The notes under the pieces: model-generated
What the model was told of the DNA's origin: nothing
The model's database searches: none
What the model saw: the letters and a program-made list of their open reading frames with translations, nothing else
Program-made: the position numbers and the translations under genes
DNA from: Bradyrhizobium diazoefficiens
Lineage (GTDB): Bacteria; Pseudomonadota; Alphaproteobacteria; Rhizobiales; Xanthobacteraceae
Length of the DNA: 64,000 nt
Assembly (NCBI RefSeq): GCF_016616235.1
Contig: NZ_CP067100.1
Coordinates: 5,887,001 to 5,951,000, forward strand
Direction of reading: 5' to 3'
Part shown: piece by piece, positions 26,668 through 35,578 of the stretch
Position numbering within the stretch: the stretch's first letter is position 1
Layout: each line of letters starts with the position of its first letter

Positions 26668-27160
26668 CTAACATCCCTTGCAGATGCTCTTGATCTTGCG
26701 GTCCACGTTGGAGTTCTGCGAGTTCTCGGAACGGATCTGGTCGTCACCCTGCATCGAGGGACCGGGCGTCGTGGTGCCGTCGATGCGGCCGCTGCTGGTC
26801 CCGCCCGCCAAATTGCCGGGGCGCACGACGGTGGTCGATCCCTGCCGACCGCTGCCGCCGCCCGATTGAGCTGTTCCGGCCGCGTTGGTTCCGGGCGCCG
26901 TTGTACCTCGTGCGGCGTCGCCAGGTGCTTGTGGACGTGACGACGCCCGATGTGGCGCCGCTTTGTGTCGCGCTGCCGCCCTGGTTCATCGTTCCCGGGG
27001 CTGCGCCGGCACTGCCTCCTGCGCCAGCGGATCCGCTGGCGCTTCCGCCAGTCGATCCGCCCGCGCCTCCGCCACTCCCGCCGCTCTGGGCGGAGGCAGG
27101 ACCGAGGGAAGCACTCGCAAGGACAGCCATCAGCATCACTCCAAAACCGGTCATGCGCAT
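26668..27160 (-). pseudogene. Gly/Ser-rich exported protein with one frameshift
   Basis: The start at 27160 gives a signal peptide (MRMTGFGVMLMAVLASASLG, then PASAQ) and a Gly/Ser repeat part (GGSGGGAGGSTGGSASGSAG). Near 26935 the frame changes. The continuation, rich in Gly/Thr and with a charged end, is read in another frame: GTTAPGTNAAGTAQSGGGSG, STTVVRPGNLAGGTSSGRID, and finally NSQNSNVDRKIKSICKGC before TAG 26668. One extra base or two missing bases explains it. The C-terminal end with two Cys (KSICKGC) is probably the functional part. Low-complexity tracts are prone to slippage, so a sequencing or phase-variation event is possible. Confidence 0.6.
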
Positions 27161-27199
27161 CGCATCTCTGCGTTGTTTATCACTGCGATCTCGCGCCTC

Positions 27200-27301
27200 T
27201 CAGCTCCTGTGACGATCATGGGTGTGGTGCTGATCGCGCTCCCCACCACCGCCCGAGACCTTTGATTTCGAAGCGTTGGTAGGCGTGCTCGGCGCCGGCA
27301 T
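27200..27301 (-). CDS. 33-aa basic peptide
   Basis: The frame MPAPSTPTNASKSKVSGGGG, then ERDQHHTHDRHRS, starts at 27301. It is hydrophilic with a His-rich end (HHTHDRH). I recall similar short proteins with a GGGGERDQHHTHDRH ending in Bradyrhizobium. GGGCGG upstream is a poor ribosome-binding site, so the call is tentative. It lies between the Gly/Ser-rich gene and the 57-aa gene on the same strand. Confidence 0.4.
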   Translation of the reverse strand: MPAPSTPTNASKSKVSGGGGERDQHHTHDRHRS

Positions 27302-27398
27302 GTCATGCTCACGACCGCCCTTTTTCAGGATGCTTACGATCCTGGCGAGAGGAACCGGGGCCACCGAAACGTTCCGTGTCGGGATTCTTGTGCCGCAT

Positions 27399-27572
27399 TT
27401 ATCGATCCTGCTGATACCCCTGATTGGTCGTATTCTGTTTGATGTTGCCGTGACGTCCCTGAGTGTCGAAGTTCTCGCGGCCAGGGAGCTTGTCTTCCGG
27501 CTCCGTCGCGGGATCCGAGCCGGGTCCTTTGTTGCTCCGCTGCTCTGGTGGTACCGGAGGCATTTTGGACAT
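27399..27572 (-). CDS. Small disordered hydrophilic protein (57 aa)
   Basis: ATG 27572 follows AGGAG at 7 nt. The product MSKMPPVPPEQRSNKGPGSD, PATEPEDKLPGRENFDTQGR and HGNIKQNTTNQGYQQDR is hydrophilic and probably disordered. A family of short rhizobial proteins shares the NIKQNTTNxGYQQDR ending; function unknown. A stress-promoter motif (27611-27635, minus strand) lies 39 nt upstream, divergent from the one for the 63-aa gene. Confidence 0.6.
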   Translation of the reverse strand: MSKMPPVPPEQRSNKGPGSDPATEPEDKLPGRENFDTQGRHGNIKQNTTNQGYQQDR

Positions 27573-27610
27573 TGTGGTCTCCTGATTTTTGTCACCCGCC
27601 TACAAAGGGA

Positions 27611-27635
27611 AATCTGCAGACCCGCCGGCCGTTCC
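27611..27635 (-). promoter_or_regulatory. EcfG-type promoter candidate (GGAAC-N16-GATT)
   Basis: On the minus strand GGAAC (27635-27631) and GATT (27614-27611) are 16 nt apart, upstream of the 57-aa gene and divergent from 27665-27689. Confidence 0.42.
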
Positions 27636-27664
27636 TGTATCGATCGCCGCAGATCGCGTCGGCA

Positions 27665-27689
27665 GGAACGACTGATTGACCCCCCGGTT
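27665..27689 (+). promoter_or_regulatory. EcfG-type promoter candidate (GGAAC-N16-GGTT)
   Basis: GGAAC at 27665-27669 and GGTT at 27686-27689 are 16 nt apart, 50 nt ahead of the 63-aa gene. Confidence 0.5.
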
Positions 27690-27739
27690 GGTCAGCGCAT
27701 TGGAGAAGGCGCGCGCTCCGAAGGCACAGCGAGGAACAG

Positions 27740-27931
27740 ATGCCAAAGGCACCAAAGACAATCGAAAGCGATCCAAGAGAGACACCGGTCGACGATCCGC
27801 GGCAGCAGTCCGATTTGCCCACTCACCGGCAGACCGACAAGCCCTGGCAGGGCAATCCGGAGAAAGACCAGATCGACCCGAAGCGGCCGTCGATCGATCT
27901 GGAAAAATGGCAGAAGTCGAAGACGCATTAG
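27740..27931 (+). CDS. Small disordered charged protein (63 aa)
   Basis: ATG 27740 follows GAGGAA. The product MPKAPKTIESDPRETPVDDP, RQQSDLPTHRQTDKPWQGNP and EKDQIDPKRPSIDLEKWQKS is very hydrophilic and probably disordered, like hydrophilin-type desiccation proteins; that comparison is only compositional. It lies behind a stress-promoter motif. Its 3' end is followed closely by the DUF6894 gene, which has its own promoter. Confidence 0.6.
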   Translation: MPKAPKTIESDPRETPVDDPRQQSDLPTHRQTDKPWQGNPEKDQIDPKRPSIDLEKWQKSKTH

Positions 27932-27966
27932 CTAGCGCAGCCGAGCTCCGGTTCCAGCAACGATTA

Positions 27967-27992
27967 GGAACGCACGTCAGGTTGCGGTCGTT
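27967..27992 (+). promoter_or_regulatory. EcfG-type promoter, full consensus (GGAAC-N17-CGTT)
   Basis: GGAAC at 27967-27971 and CGTT at 27989-27992 are 17 nt apart. The DUF6894 ATG begins 8 nt later, so transcription would start at or next to the start codon (leaderless). Confidence 0.6.
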
Positions 27993-27999
27993 CACGGGG

Positions 28000-28212
28000 A
28001 TGGCTCGATATTCCTTCAAGATCGAAGACGGCGAGGAGTTCTCCGACAGCGAAGAGCTACCGGATGATGAGGCCGCCTGGTACCAGGCGCTCCGCACGGT
28101 CAGGGACATCGAATCGACACTTCGCTCCACTGGAGGAGCGTGGTCGCTTGTCGTCGTGCGGGAGGGTGATCCGCTCTACCGCATCGACGTGCGGGCCCAA
28201 AAGCTTTCCTAA
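28000..28212 (+). CDS. DUF6894 family protein (70 aa)
   Basis: The start MARYSFKIEDGEEFSDSEEL, then PDDEAAWYQALRTVRDI, matches the DUF6894 pattern (xRYxFxIxDGxxxxDxEGxELPDxxAAxxEA). The protein ends VVREGDPLYRIDVRAQKLS. The frame is open further upstream (an ATG at 27907), but the family start and the promoter at 27967-27992 favour 28000. The domain is a small beta-rich fold of unknown function, abundant in Bradyrhizobium. The stop overlaps that of the convergent Crp/Fnr-type gene by 4 nt. Confidence 0.72.
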   Translation: MARYSFKIEDGEEFSDSEELPDDEAAWYQALRTVRDIESTLRSTGGAWSLVVVREGDPLYRIDVRAQKLS

Positions 28213-28937
28213 ACACTTGGGGTCAGATGCAGATAGGTTGGCTCGAAGCCTGCGAGCTCTTCGAGCTGCTTGGGCTTGAGGATGTGAAACTCCGATCTGG
28301 TCACAGACACCAGCCCCTCCTTGCGAAGATGCTGGAGGACCCGGTTGGTGTGCACCACTGACAGACCGAGGCAGTCGCCCAGGTCGGCTTGCGTGATGGG
28401 CAGGCCGAACTCTCCATCTCGCGTGTGCCCGATGGCCTTGAGCCGCTTGTGCAGCTCGATCAGGAGGTGAGCCATTCTCGGGGTTGCCTCCCGGCGCCCG
28501 ACATTGACAATCCATTCCCTGAAGATCGCTCCATCGATCAGAGTTTCGCGCCATAGTGCCGACGCCAGATTCGCGCGTTGCCGATTGACCTCTCTGAGTT
28601 CGTCGTGGGAGATGAAGCCCAGTAGGCACGGCGTGACGGCGATCAGGTCGTGATCCATGACCTCGAGGTGAAGGCTTTGCAGGTCGGGGATCTCTCCGGG
28701 AATGTGGATCGAGAGCACCTGTCGCTTGCCATCGGCAGTCGTCTTCGACCGAAATGCAAATCCATCGGCAATCAGGCAGCAGTCGCTCGGCCGGTCTCCA
28801 TCGGCCACGATGACTTCGCCGGCGTCGAGATGCCGCGCGCGAATCCGAAGGCTATGAATCGCACGAATGTCGTCGGCGTCCAGATTGTTGGACACAGTCA
28901 GCTTGGTGATCAGCGCGGAAGCGAGATGTGCCGACAT
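28209..28937 (-). CDS. Crp/Fnr family transcriptional regulator
   Basis: The 242-residue protein has an N-terminal cyclic-nucleotide-binding-type beta-roll (LDAGEVIVADGDRPSDCCLI, RQVLSIHIPGEIPDLQSLHL), a dimer helix, and a C-terminal winged helix (LPITQADLGDCLGLSVVHTN, RVLQHLRKEGLVSVTRSEFH). It lacks the Cys cluster of FNR and the exact cAMP residues, so its ligand is unknown. This group in rhizobia is often found with stress genes. ATG 28937 after TGGAGC is chosen over upstream ATGs at 28949 and 28976. A GGAAC-N15-CGTT lies upstream (29048-29071, minus), one base short of the usual spacing. Confidence 0.85.
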   Translation of the reverse strand: MSAHLASALITKLTVSNNLDADDIRAIHSLRIRARHLDAGEVIVADGDRPSDCCLIADGFAFRSKTTADGKRQVLSIHIPGEIPDLQSLHLEVMDHDLIAVTPCLLGFISHDELREVNRQRANLASALWRETLIDGAIFREWIVNVGRREATPRMAHLLIELHKRLKAIGHTRDGEFGLPITQADLGDCLGLSVVHTNRVLQHLRKEGLVSVTRSEFHILKPKQLEELAGFEPTYLHLTPSV

Positions 28938-29442
28938 CGGGTGCTCCATTTTTGAGACCCGAATGGAGCAAACCACTCCGGCCCGTTAGGCGGGAGCGGT
29001 ATACTCTCAGCATCGGCGCCCAAGAGACTCTGCCGACGATGTAAGACAACGCAAGGTTATAAGATCGTTCCTAAATGCCTCATTCAGCAAGTTTGAGACC
29101 AAAATCACAACCTTGGGCGGCACTGCGTCGGGAAGGCACAAGAACTCCGAAAGCTGCTTCATTCGCGTCTTTGCTGCAAGACGCCGATCTTCATCACCAT
29201 GCATCCTGTCATGCTGGCTCGGATCGTCGAGCCTAACAAAATGATATTCCCGATCGCTGTCTGGGCAGCCTTGTTCCGGCCCTTGCCGAACTCAGTTGCG
29301 CCGCCGGAGACGCGGAAGCCTTCGTTTTGCGGCACGATAAACATCACGCATTGAACGCATAGACCCGCGGTCAACCAGACGCGAGCATTTCGCGTGCATT
29401 GGAGGAGGCTGACAACCGGTAATTCCCCCGAAATGTGGGCGA

Positions 29443-29467
29443 GGAACAAAGGCCGCGGTACCGGCTT
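29443..29467 (+). promoter_or_regulatory. EcfG-type promoter candidate (GGAAC-N16-GCTT)
   Basis: GGAAC at 29443-29447 and GCTT at 29464-29467 are 16 nt apart, with a long leader of about 100 nt to the gene at 29576. Confidence 0.35.
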
Positions 29468-29503
29468 GGGAGTCTCGCTGGCTCGCCGACCGAGCTGGCG
29501 GAG

Positions 29504-29547
29504 CGGCCCCGGCCCATACCCCCCAAGCCCCCTGCGAGCCGGGGCCG
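29504..29547 (+). repeat. GC-rich inverted repeat in a gene leader
   Basis: CGGCCCCGGC (29504-29513) and GCCGGGGCCG (29538-29547) are perfectly complementary with a 24-nt loop of mostly C runs. It lies in the presumed leader of the gene at 29576 and is not followed by a T tract. The rest of 28977-29442 shows no convincing gene. Confidence 0.5.
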
Positions 29548-29575
29548 TCTCTCCGCGGCGTATCGGAGTAAGCGT

Positions 29576-29938
29576 ATGCGTGCCTCGCCCTCGATCGTGC
29601 CGCTGGATCGTCTCGACCGCGACATCTACTTGGTGCTGGAGGACTTCGGAGCCCGCGCCGGCTGCGCATGGCGCGAGACCGACGAGCAGGACACCGACCG
29701 GGAGACGGTGCTGCGGGACATCATCTCCGGCCAATATGCCTACCCCGCCAGGATCGTGGTCTTCAACGCCATCGAGGGATGGTCCCGCGACGCAACGGAG
29801 GACATCGCAGACGCGCTCGCCGAACGGGCTGCACGCGAACGGCTCGACCTTTCGCCCGCGCTGGAGGCTTTCATCCAAGCCAATGCGTCGCGCCCATTCG
29901 CTCTCCAACTCGCATTGCCGCTGCGTTGGGCCGCCTGA
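29576..29938 (+). CDS. Conserved hypothetical protein (120 aa)
   Basis: ATG 29576 follows GGAG at 8 nt. The protein reads PLDRLDRDIYLVLEDFGARA, GCAWRETDEQDTDRETVLRD, IISGQYAYPARIVVFNAIEG and WSRDATEDIADALAERAARE, then a hydrophobic end. It is soluble and alpha-helical. I recall homologues in many rhizobia annotated only as hypothetical. Function unknown. The composition and family memory support it; the longer frame from 29435 would include the hairpin region and is unlikely. Confidence 0.7.
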   Translation: MRASPSIVPLDRLDRDIYLVLEDFGARAGCAWRETDEQDTDRETVLRDIISGQYAYPARIVVFNAIEGWSRDATEDIADALAERAARERLDLSPALEAFIQANASRPFALQLALPLRWAA

Positions 29939-30157
29939 CGAGGCAGGAACGGCAAAGGCTTCACGCCCTTCTTCAACGATGATGGGTGTCTCGTCCGAAT
30001 TGCTTGGCCGCTGCGGCTCGCGCTGCTTTATGGGGCTTCTCATGACGTGGGGGATGCAACGCTATCACCCGGGCGGAACGCATCCGAGCTATTCAAACCA
30101 TTGTCACCTACCCAAAAGCCGGCAGCAAATCCCGCTTAAATGAGAACGCTCGCTGGT

Positions 30158-31555
30158 CTACCCGTGCTGAGAAGCCACGAGCAAGGCTCTCGAAGCTCCC
30201 TCGCGAGGCTCCGTGAGTCCTGGGTTCTTGGCCAAGAACTCATTGATCGCCCGCCCAGTGGTTTCGTCCGCCAACACGTCCGTCGGCTTCGACAGCATCT
30301 GAAAGATGCGGGCGCCTTGGCATGCGATCCTCGGGTCGTGCGGCGCCAACATTTGCATCGCAAGGCCGAGCCGACCTTGATGTGAGAGTGCGGGCAGTTC
30401 CTCCTCCCGCGCCAAAGCCCGCAGGCGCTCGCACAGCTCGGCATCCGCAAAGACCTGGCTGTCAAACCAGAAACCGATATCCTGTCTCAGCCATTTGGCG
30501 AATGCTGCGCAAAAGTTGTCAGGCTCGGCCAGTGCTGTTGCAATGTGGCGAGCAACAAATTGAGCCTGCCTGAAGGCTAAGCTCGTGCCACGGCCGAGAG
30601 TTGGGTTCGTATGCATGGCAGAATCGCCCACCAGCAAGTAGCGGGCAACGATGGGGCCGTCCGCGTTCACAAGCTCTCTTCGTCGATTCTCGATCCCGGC
30701 AAAGGGAATTGGGTCGTCCGTCGCACTGGCGAGGTTCAGCCATTCCGCGAGGCGAGGCACACTGGCGACGAATCGATCAAAAACCGCAGGCTCGCGGAGC
30801 GCATGGCGTAGCGGATCCTCGACAGATAACACGAGGGAGATCGAAAATTGCCTGTCGCCAGCCGCGCAAAGCAGAAAAGAACCAAACCAGCTTCGACCAC
30901 GCACAGGCGCGGCGCGGTTCGGGAATGCACAGCCATCGTCCAGGCGATACCAGCGGGTGAGGTATTGGAGGTCGCAACGGTGCGCCTCTTCCGGCATTGG
31001 CGCCGCACCGATCTGCTCGAGCATCCGCCTGCCCGGCGACTTTCTGCCAGACGCATCAATGACGAGATCGGCGTGGACAAGGCATGTCTCACCACCCGCC
31101 CCGCGCACCTCCACGCCGCGGACGTGGGGTACCGAGGTCGACCTCTCGGCAACCAGCGCAATCACCATGGCGCCCGGCCGAAACTCGATATTGGTTTCGA
31201 GCAGGGCCTTTTCCTTCAGCACGTGCTCATAGGCCAAACGCCGATCGAACACGGGACGCGCCGGCTCTGGCGATCCATCCACCTGCAAAGGCGCGACCAC
31301 GTCGACCACACCGGCGGCATGAACCGCGGCGAGCAGGTCGGGCGCTTCCTCGCGAAGGATCTCACTCGATAGCGCCAGAAACGAATGCGTCTGACTGCCC
31401 TGCCCGACGCCAGGCCGGACCCAGGAGCCGGCTGTACGAGGAGCTGCGGAGATCTCATCTTTTTCGAGCACAGTGACCCGCAGACCTTGACGGGCGATCA
31501 GGATTGCGGAGGTGAGCCCCGCGAGACCCGATCCGATCACGACAACATGTTCCAC
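30158..31555 (-). CDS. FAD-dependent oxidoreductase of the geranylgeranyl-reductase/monooxygenase type
   Basis: The 465-residue flavoprotein starts MEHVVVIGSGLAGLTSAILI with the GxGxxG dinucleotide motif, then VTVLEKDE. The second FAD motif is DLVIDASGRKSPGRRMLE, and the third, YLLVGDSAMHTNPTLGRGTS, is the GD motif contacting the FAD ribose. These place it in the class A flavin monooxygenase/geranylgeranyl-reductase fold. The substrate is not evident and neighbours give no pathway. The frame is complete, the length normal. Start ATG 31555 gives the motif at the very N-terminus, as is usual. Confidence 0.82.
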   Translation of the reverse strand: MEHVVVIGSGLAGLTSAILIARQGLRVTVLEKDEISAAPRTAGSWVRPGVGQGSQTHSFLALSSEILREEAPDLLAAVHAAGVVDVVAPLQVDGSPEPARPVFDRRLAYEHVLKEKALLETNIEFRPGAMVIALVAERSTSVPHVRGVEVRGAGGETCLVHADLVIDASGRKSPGRRMLEQIGAAPMPEEAHRCDLQYLTRWYRLDDGCAFPNRAAPVRGRSWFGSFLLCAAGDRQFSISLVLSVEDPLRHALREPAVFDRFVASVPRLAEWLNLASATDDPIPFAGIENRRRELVNADGPIVARYLLVGDSAMHTNPTLGRGTSLAFRQAQFVARHIATALAEPDNFCAAFAKWLRQDIGFWFDSQVFADAELCERLRALAREEELPALSHQGRLGLAMQMLAPHDPRIACQGARIFQMLSKPTDVLADETTGRAINEFLAKNPGLTEPREGASRALLVASQHG

Positions 31556-31837
31556 GTGCTGGACTCCTGATCGTCCTCGATGCCGTAGTCAGGCGCTGCT
31601 CATGAAGGTGACCAGTCCTGAGGGCTTCTGCGGTGCAGATCCTAGTTTTACGGCCTCCTCGGCCCATAAGTGTCCTGAGTTTAATCCGCGGGTATGCTAA
31701 TTACACCCTTCCCGTGCGCGCCGATGTGCCCGTCGACCTGACCAACGAGGCTGGAGCTGGAGCTCCTACATACCCTGACCTAGCACGTCTGCGCTTGCGA
31801 ACCATATCTTTGCCGGTCAATCCGTCGCGCACTCCCG

Positions 31838-32581
31838 TTGAAGAAACCCTTGCTCGTCTTCCTATTCCTCATATTCGCGCCGATCACAGCGTCGGCGGCT
31901 CGCTATTTTTGGCTCGGCGATGGCCGCGACAACTGGCAGACAGCTGATCGCTCCAGCGCGGGGCTGTTGCCGCCGGCGTCAGAGCATTCAGAAGCGCTGA
32001 TCCGGGTGTTCGCCGCACGCACTGTCCGCTGGCGCAGCATCTTCGCTGTCCACACCTGGATCGCGCTGAAGGAAAAGGACGCGACGTCTTACTCCCGATA
32101 CGATTATACGGCGTGGGGGGATCCGATCCGCATCAATGGCTTCGCGCCCGACGGGCGATGGTTCGGCGCGATCCCCCAAGTCATCGCAGCTGTTGACGGC
32201 CAGCGCGCACAGGCGCTCATTCCCAAAATTCGGTACGTGATCGAGAATTACAAATTCCGCGCCTACGGCGACTACAGCGCCTGGCCCGGTCCGAACTCGA
32301 ACACCTTCGTTCAGGCCGCACTGGACTCGGTGCCCGAGCTGCATGTCGTCCTACCGCCAACAGCGATCGGTAAGGACTTCCCTTACGATGGCCGCTGGAT
32401 TGGCACGACGCCCTCCGGAACCGGTGTTTTCGCCACGCTGGCTGGCTATGTAGGCCTTACCATAGGATGGGTTGAAGGGATCGAAGTCAATTTCTTTGGC
32501 GCCGTGCTCGGGATCGACGTACGGCGCCCTGCCCTTAAGCTCCCTGGTCTTGGGCGCCTTGGGATCGCAACTGGCTTGTAA
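31838..32581 (+). CDS. Exported DUF3750 protein
   Basis: A TTG start at 31838 gives a signal peptide (KKPLLVFLFLIFAPITASAA) at the first residues; no in-frame ATG precedes it. The 247-residue product matches DUF3750: AVHTWIALKEKDATSYSRYD, INGFAPDGRWFGAIPQVIAA, YGDYSAWPGPNSNTFVQAAL and RWIGTTPSGTGVFATLAGYV. The conserved His, Asn and Trp residues resemble a small hydrolase or transpeptidase-like fold, but no activity is known. It is probably periplasmic or membrane attached. The frame is complete. Confidence 0.8.
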   Translation: MKKPLLVFLFLIFAPITASAARYFWLGDGRDNWQTADRSSAGLLPPASEHSEALIRVFAARTVRWRSIFAVHTWIALKEKDATSYSRYDYTAWGDPIRINGFAPDGRWFGAIPQVIAAVDGQRAQALIPKIRYVIENYKFRAYGDYSAWPGPNSNTFVQAALDSVPELHVVLPPTAIGKDFPYDGRWIGTTPSGTGVFATLAGYVGLTIGWVEGIEVNFFGAVLGIDVRRPALKLPGLGRLGIATGL

Positions 32582-32644
32582 GGGGACACGCGGACAGTGG
32601 CGAGCGAGGCCATTCAGTCATGGTAAATTCGATGACGGGACGCC

Positions 32645-32881
32645 TCCGACCTGCGCGATGTCGAGAAGACGAAGGCGATCTGGCGAAAGACTGCCGAGGT
32701 GTGGTGGCCTGACGGTCCGTCCAGTCCGGACGTGAGCCTGCTCCGGATCGAACCTTTCAGGGCCGAATTGTGGGATGGACCCGCGAGCGCAGCCGTCACC
32801 GCCTTCGAGTTCGTCAGGGAGAGGCTGATGGGGCAGGAGCCGAAGCTGGGCCAGAATCGCAAGACGACCAGCGAGATGTGA
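32645..32881 (+). pseudogene. C-terminal part of a general-stress FMN-binding split-barrel protein
   Basis: The frame reads LRDVEKTKAIWRKTAEVWWP, DGPSSPDVSLLRIEPFRAEL, WDGPASAAVTAFEFVRERLM and EPKLGQNRKTTSEM. It matches the C-terminal half of the pyridoxamine-5'-phosphate-oxidase-like general stress protein 26 family (W.P.G.xDP.L.LLR..P..AEYWD; PxLGENRxxxL). The FMN-binding N-terminal half is absent. The last 14 residues recur at 42285-42354. Confidence 0.65.
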
Positions 32882-32939
32882 GCCAGTACCTGATCGAGAC
32901 TCGAGAAATGGCGCGCGATTTGCGCGTCCGGATCAGGGT

Positions 32940-33430
32940 CGATGAAACGCCTCCACGCTATCTTCGGGACGAACCTGCTCTGGTCCGGCGGAATGCTCTC
33001 GTCCATCATCCTGATCGCGAGCTTCCGGACAGCGGGCGACGCCTTGCCGTAGTGACCGGCACCGAACGGCGGCTGCGGATCGTACTCGAGGACCAATTGG
33101 ATCGCCTCCGCCCGCCCCGCAATTTCGCGCGCCAGCCAGAGCGCCAGGTCGACGCCCGCCGTGACCCCGCCAACCGTGACGATCTTCCCCGAGCGCACGA
33201 CGCGTTCCTCGGGCCTCGGCTTCGCGCCCATGATCCGGAGGACGCCCATCTTTTGCCAGTGGGTCGTCGCGTCTGGCCTTTCAGGATTCCCGCCGCCCCC
33301 AAGGATCAGCGCTCCGGTACAGACCGATGCGGTCCGCGTCCTCGTGGCGTGCACCTGCCGCAGCCAGTCCAGTACGTCGTCGTCGACCATGCCCCCGGCG
33401 TGGTCGAGCTCCGACCGGAAGGGGCCACTG
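32940..33430 (-). pseudogene. DJ-1/PfpI family protein, truncated and damaged
   Basis: The minus strand encodes DDDVLDWLRQVHATRTRTAS, then VCTGALILGGGG (nucleophile Cys of the elbow), DATTHWQKMGVLRIMGAKP, VVRSGKIVTVGGVTAGVDLA and EAIQLVLEYDPQPPFGAGHY. This is the DJ-1/PfpI glutamine-amidotransferase-like fold, or the sensor half of a GlxA-type regulator. The N-terminal 80 or so residues are missing, and a gap follows ALILGGGG where GLLxGRRATTHW is expected. Past about 32940 the frame runs on antisense into the FMN-protein remnant. Not functional. Confidence 0.65.
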
Positions 33431-33438
33431 GAAGGCTC

Positions 33439-33900
33439 CTATGCCGCCTGCTGTTCGTGCGCTACGTACTCCATGGTGACCTTCTCCACGTTGGCGTCGA
33501 TCCAGGCCGCCATCCGCTCTTCCTCCTCCAGCGAGGCCTCCAGCGGCCCCCGCGCCGACTCCATTCCCGCAGCCGAACACAATGCCAGCAGCGACTTGTA
33601 GGCTGCGATCTCGAAGTGCTCGAAGGCGTTGTTGGCGAAGGTATTCTTGAGGATCTCGTCGCCGGCCATGGAATGTGCCATCGCCATCGCATCGCGGCGA
33701 TCGACTGGGTCGTATCCTTGAGGGTGGAGGCGCTCTCCCCGCAGACGTCGAGACACTGCTCAAGCCGCTGCAACTGCGCATTCGTCTCCTGAAGATGCGC
33801 TGCGACCTTTGCCTTCACCTCGGGATAATCGTCCATCCGTTCCGATTGCCGCTCCATCAGTGAGCGATTAGCTTGTCGCAATAGGGCCGCCGGTTCAGGC
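33439..33900 (-). pseudogene. DUF892 (YciF/ferritin-like) stress protein, frameshifted
   Basis: DUF892 proteins are ferritin-like four-helix bundles linked to stress. The first frame holds QANRSLMERQSERMDDYPEV, KAKVAAHLQETNAQLQRLEQ and CLDVCGESASTLKDTTQS. After a shift near 33695 the second frame holds AMAMAHSMAGDEILKNTFAN, NAFEHFEIAAYKSLLALCSA and LEASLEEEERMAAWIDANVE before the stop. The first helix of the family and its start are also missing. A single frameshift separates the two halves. Its presence with Mn-catalase and DUF3606 genes supports a stress-gene cluster. Confidence 0.72.
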
Positions 33901-34236
33901 TGACGGGCCTATTACTTCGCCGGCTTCAAAACGGTCTGGGAGGTCCGCGGTGCGACTGACAAAACGCTAGTGAGCTTGCAAGATCTCGGTAAGAAGTCAG
34001 TATCGGAGCTGCGCGACACCCTCGGCCTGCCTTCGACGGAAGGAGTGAGGCCCTGCCGATAGTACTTGCGGGTGTATCTCGGACCAGCTTTTGCCTGCGC
34101 ACTAGGCCGTGTACCTATAAACCCGGCGGCGTCATGTGACTGCTGCCTAACTCGGCTTTGCTCCTATAGCGACCAAGTTTGTGCGGCAGAGCAGTATGTC
34201 GCCATGGGCCAGAAGCCGAAATGCAGGCGACCGGAG
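33901..34236. other. No recognisable gene
   Basis: Frames on either strand are short or show no family motif. The stretch separates the DUF892 remnant from the 3' end of the damaged histidine kinase. Confidence 0.4.
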
Positions 34237-35186
34237 CTAGATGGCAGGCTTCGGCATACGCAGTGTCACGCTGCAGCCAGACCCAAGATCATTCTCACGT
34301 GTTATCGTCCCCCCGAGTTGCTGGGCCAAGAGCGACACTATGCGCGAGCCGACGCCTTCACGTTGATCTCTGTGCACGCCCACGCCATTGTCGCTTACGG
34401 AGAGAACCACTTCATCTCCGGCTCGCAGCGTAACCTGGATAAGACCAGCGCGGCCCTCCGGAAAGGCGTACTTAAGGCCGTTTGTCACAAGTTCGTTGAC
34501 GATAATCGCAATGGGTACGGCCTGTTCGCTATGAATATACAGCTCGTCGGCATCGGCTTTGATGACAACCGGGCTCGTTCCGCTGATCGACGCGGTGAGG
34601 TGCTGGCAGATTTCCGTCAGGTACTCCCTTGCATCCACGACCTTCCGGTCCGCGCGTATCGTGAGATGGTCATATACTTGCGCCATGACTGAACGCGATC
34701 GGCCATCTCGCGGAGTGCATCTGAAGCCGTCACGTCAGGATGCTTCGCGTGAAGTCGCATCATTGCAGATAGCATTGCCAGGTTGTTTTTGGTGCGGTGA
34801 GCCAGCTCCATAAGAAGAACGGTCTTGGCCTTCTCGGCCCTTACGACCTTTTCCATCTCGGTCCGCAGCGCTACGGCCACGAGTCCAAAGACGGCTCCAG
34901 TCGCAGCGAACAAGATGGAGGCCGCCGCCACAGACGGTGCAGCTGGGATGCTGGAGAGGTATGCGAACATCACGCCAAGCGCAGTTGCATACAGAGACGC
35001 CCCGCGGTCGAACAAAAGGCCCGCCGCGAAAATGCCGGGAAGAAGGAAGAAGAGGCCAACAAAGCCCGTTAGATTTTGAAGTCCGATTTGCACCGCAATG
35101 CAGAGCGCCATTACGATCGTGGTTGTCGCGTACCTGACCCACAGAGGCTGCCGCTTCTCAGGAAGGAAGTAGAGGATTCGTTCCAT
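34237..35186 (-). pseudogene. DUF4118/HWE-HisKA_2-type sensor histidine kinase, frameshifted
   Basis: The N-terminal part (from 35186) has three to four membrane spans of the DUF4118 sensor (VRYATTTIVMALCIAVQIGL, LFFLLPGIFAAGLLFDRGAS). The phospho-acceptor helix LLMELAHRTKNNLAMLSAMM carries the H-box His. After DALREMADRVQ, near 34675, one G seems lost and the frame shifts. The remainder is read as MAQVYDHLTIRAD, then the ATP-binding domain VNELVTNGLKYAFPEGRAGL (N-box) and LSVSDNGVGV. Such kinases feed the PhyR-EcfG general stress response in alphaproteobacteria. A paralogue at 45158 is frameshifted at nearly the same place. Confidence 0.78.
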
Positions 35187-35578
35187 TGATCAGCCTTACG
35201 CGTCCGGCATTAGTGTTATCAACGCCGCCACGGAATCTATGGCGCTCACGACGCCAGATCACGCAGCCAGCTGATGCTTCCGCTACAGCTCCCCATTGAC
35301 CTGAAGCACGCGAAGCGGCACAGCACGATACACAAAATTCCCAGGCGAGGAAGCGCTGCCGCCGCTCAAGGATGAAGGACGGTGATCAATCGCGTTCATC
35401 GCCAGAGACTGCCCAGAGAGCACGCCACGACTGATCTGGGTCACAAGCGTTACTTTGGGCGCTCAGCCGCCACCTTCCGAACTGCCGCCACCTTCCGAAC
35501 TGCCCCTGTGAACCGACATGGATCGGCACGCATCAACGGGGAGATCGGCCTGAAGCGGTCGTGCGGCGCTATTGTAGA
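35187..35578. repeat. Gene-free interval with an 18-bp tandem repeat
   Basis: GCCGCCACCTTCCGAACT occurs twice in tandem at 35466-35483 and 35484-35501. The rest of the interval (start side of the damaged kinase to the VOC gene) shows no gene or family motif. Confidence 0.5.

Noticed and set aside
34066..34692. 208-codon plus-strand frame over the histidine kinase
   Set aside because: It is antisense to the kinase ATP-binding domain, whose N-box is clear on the minus strand.
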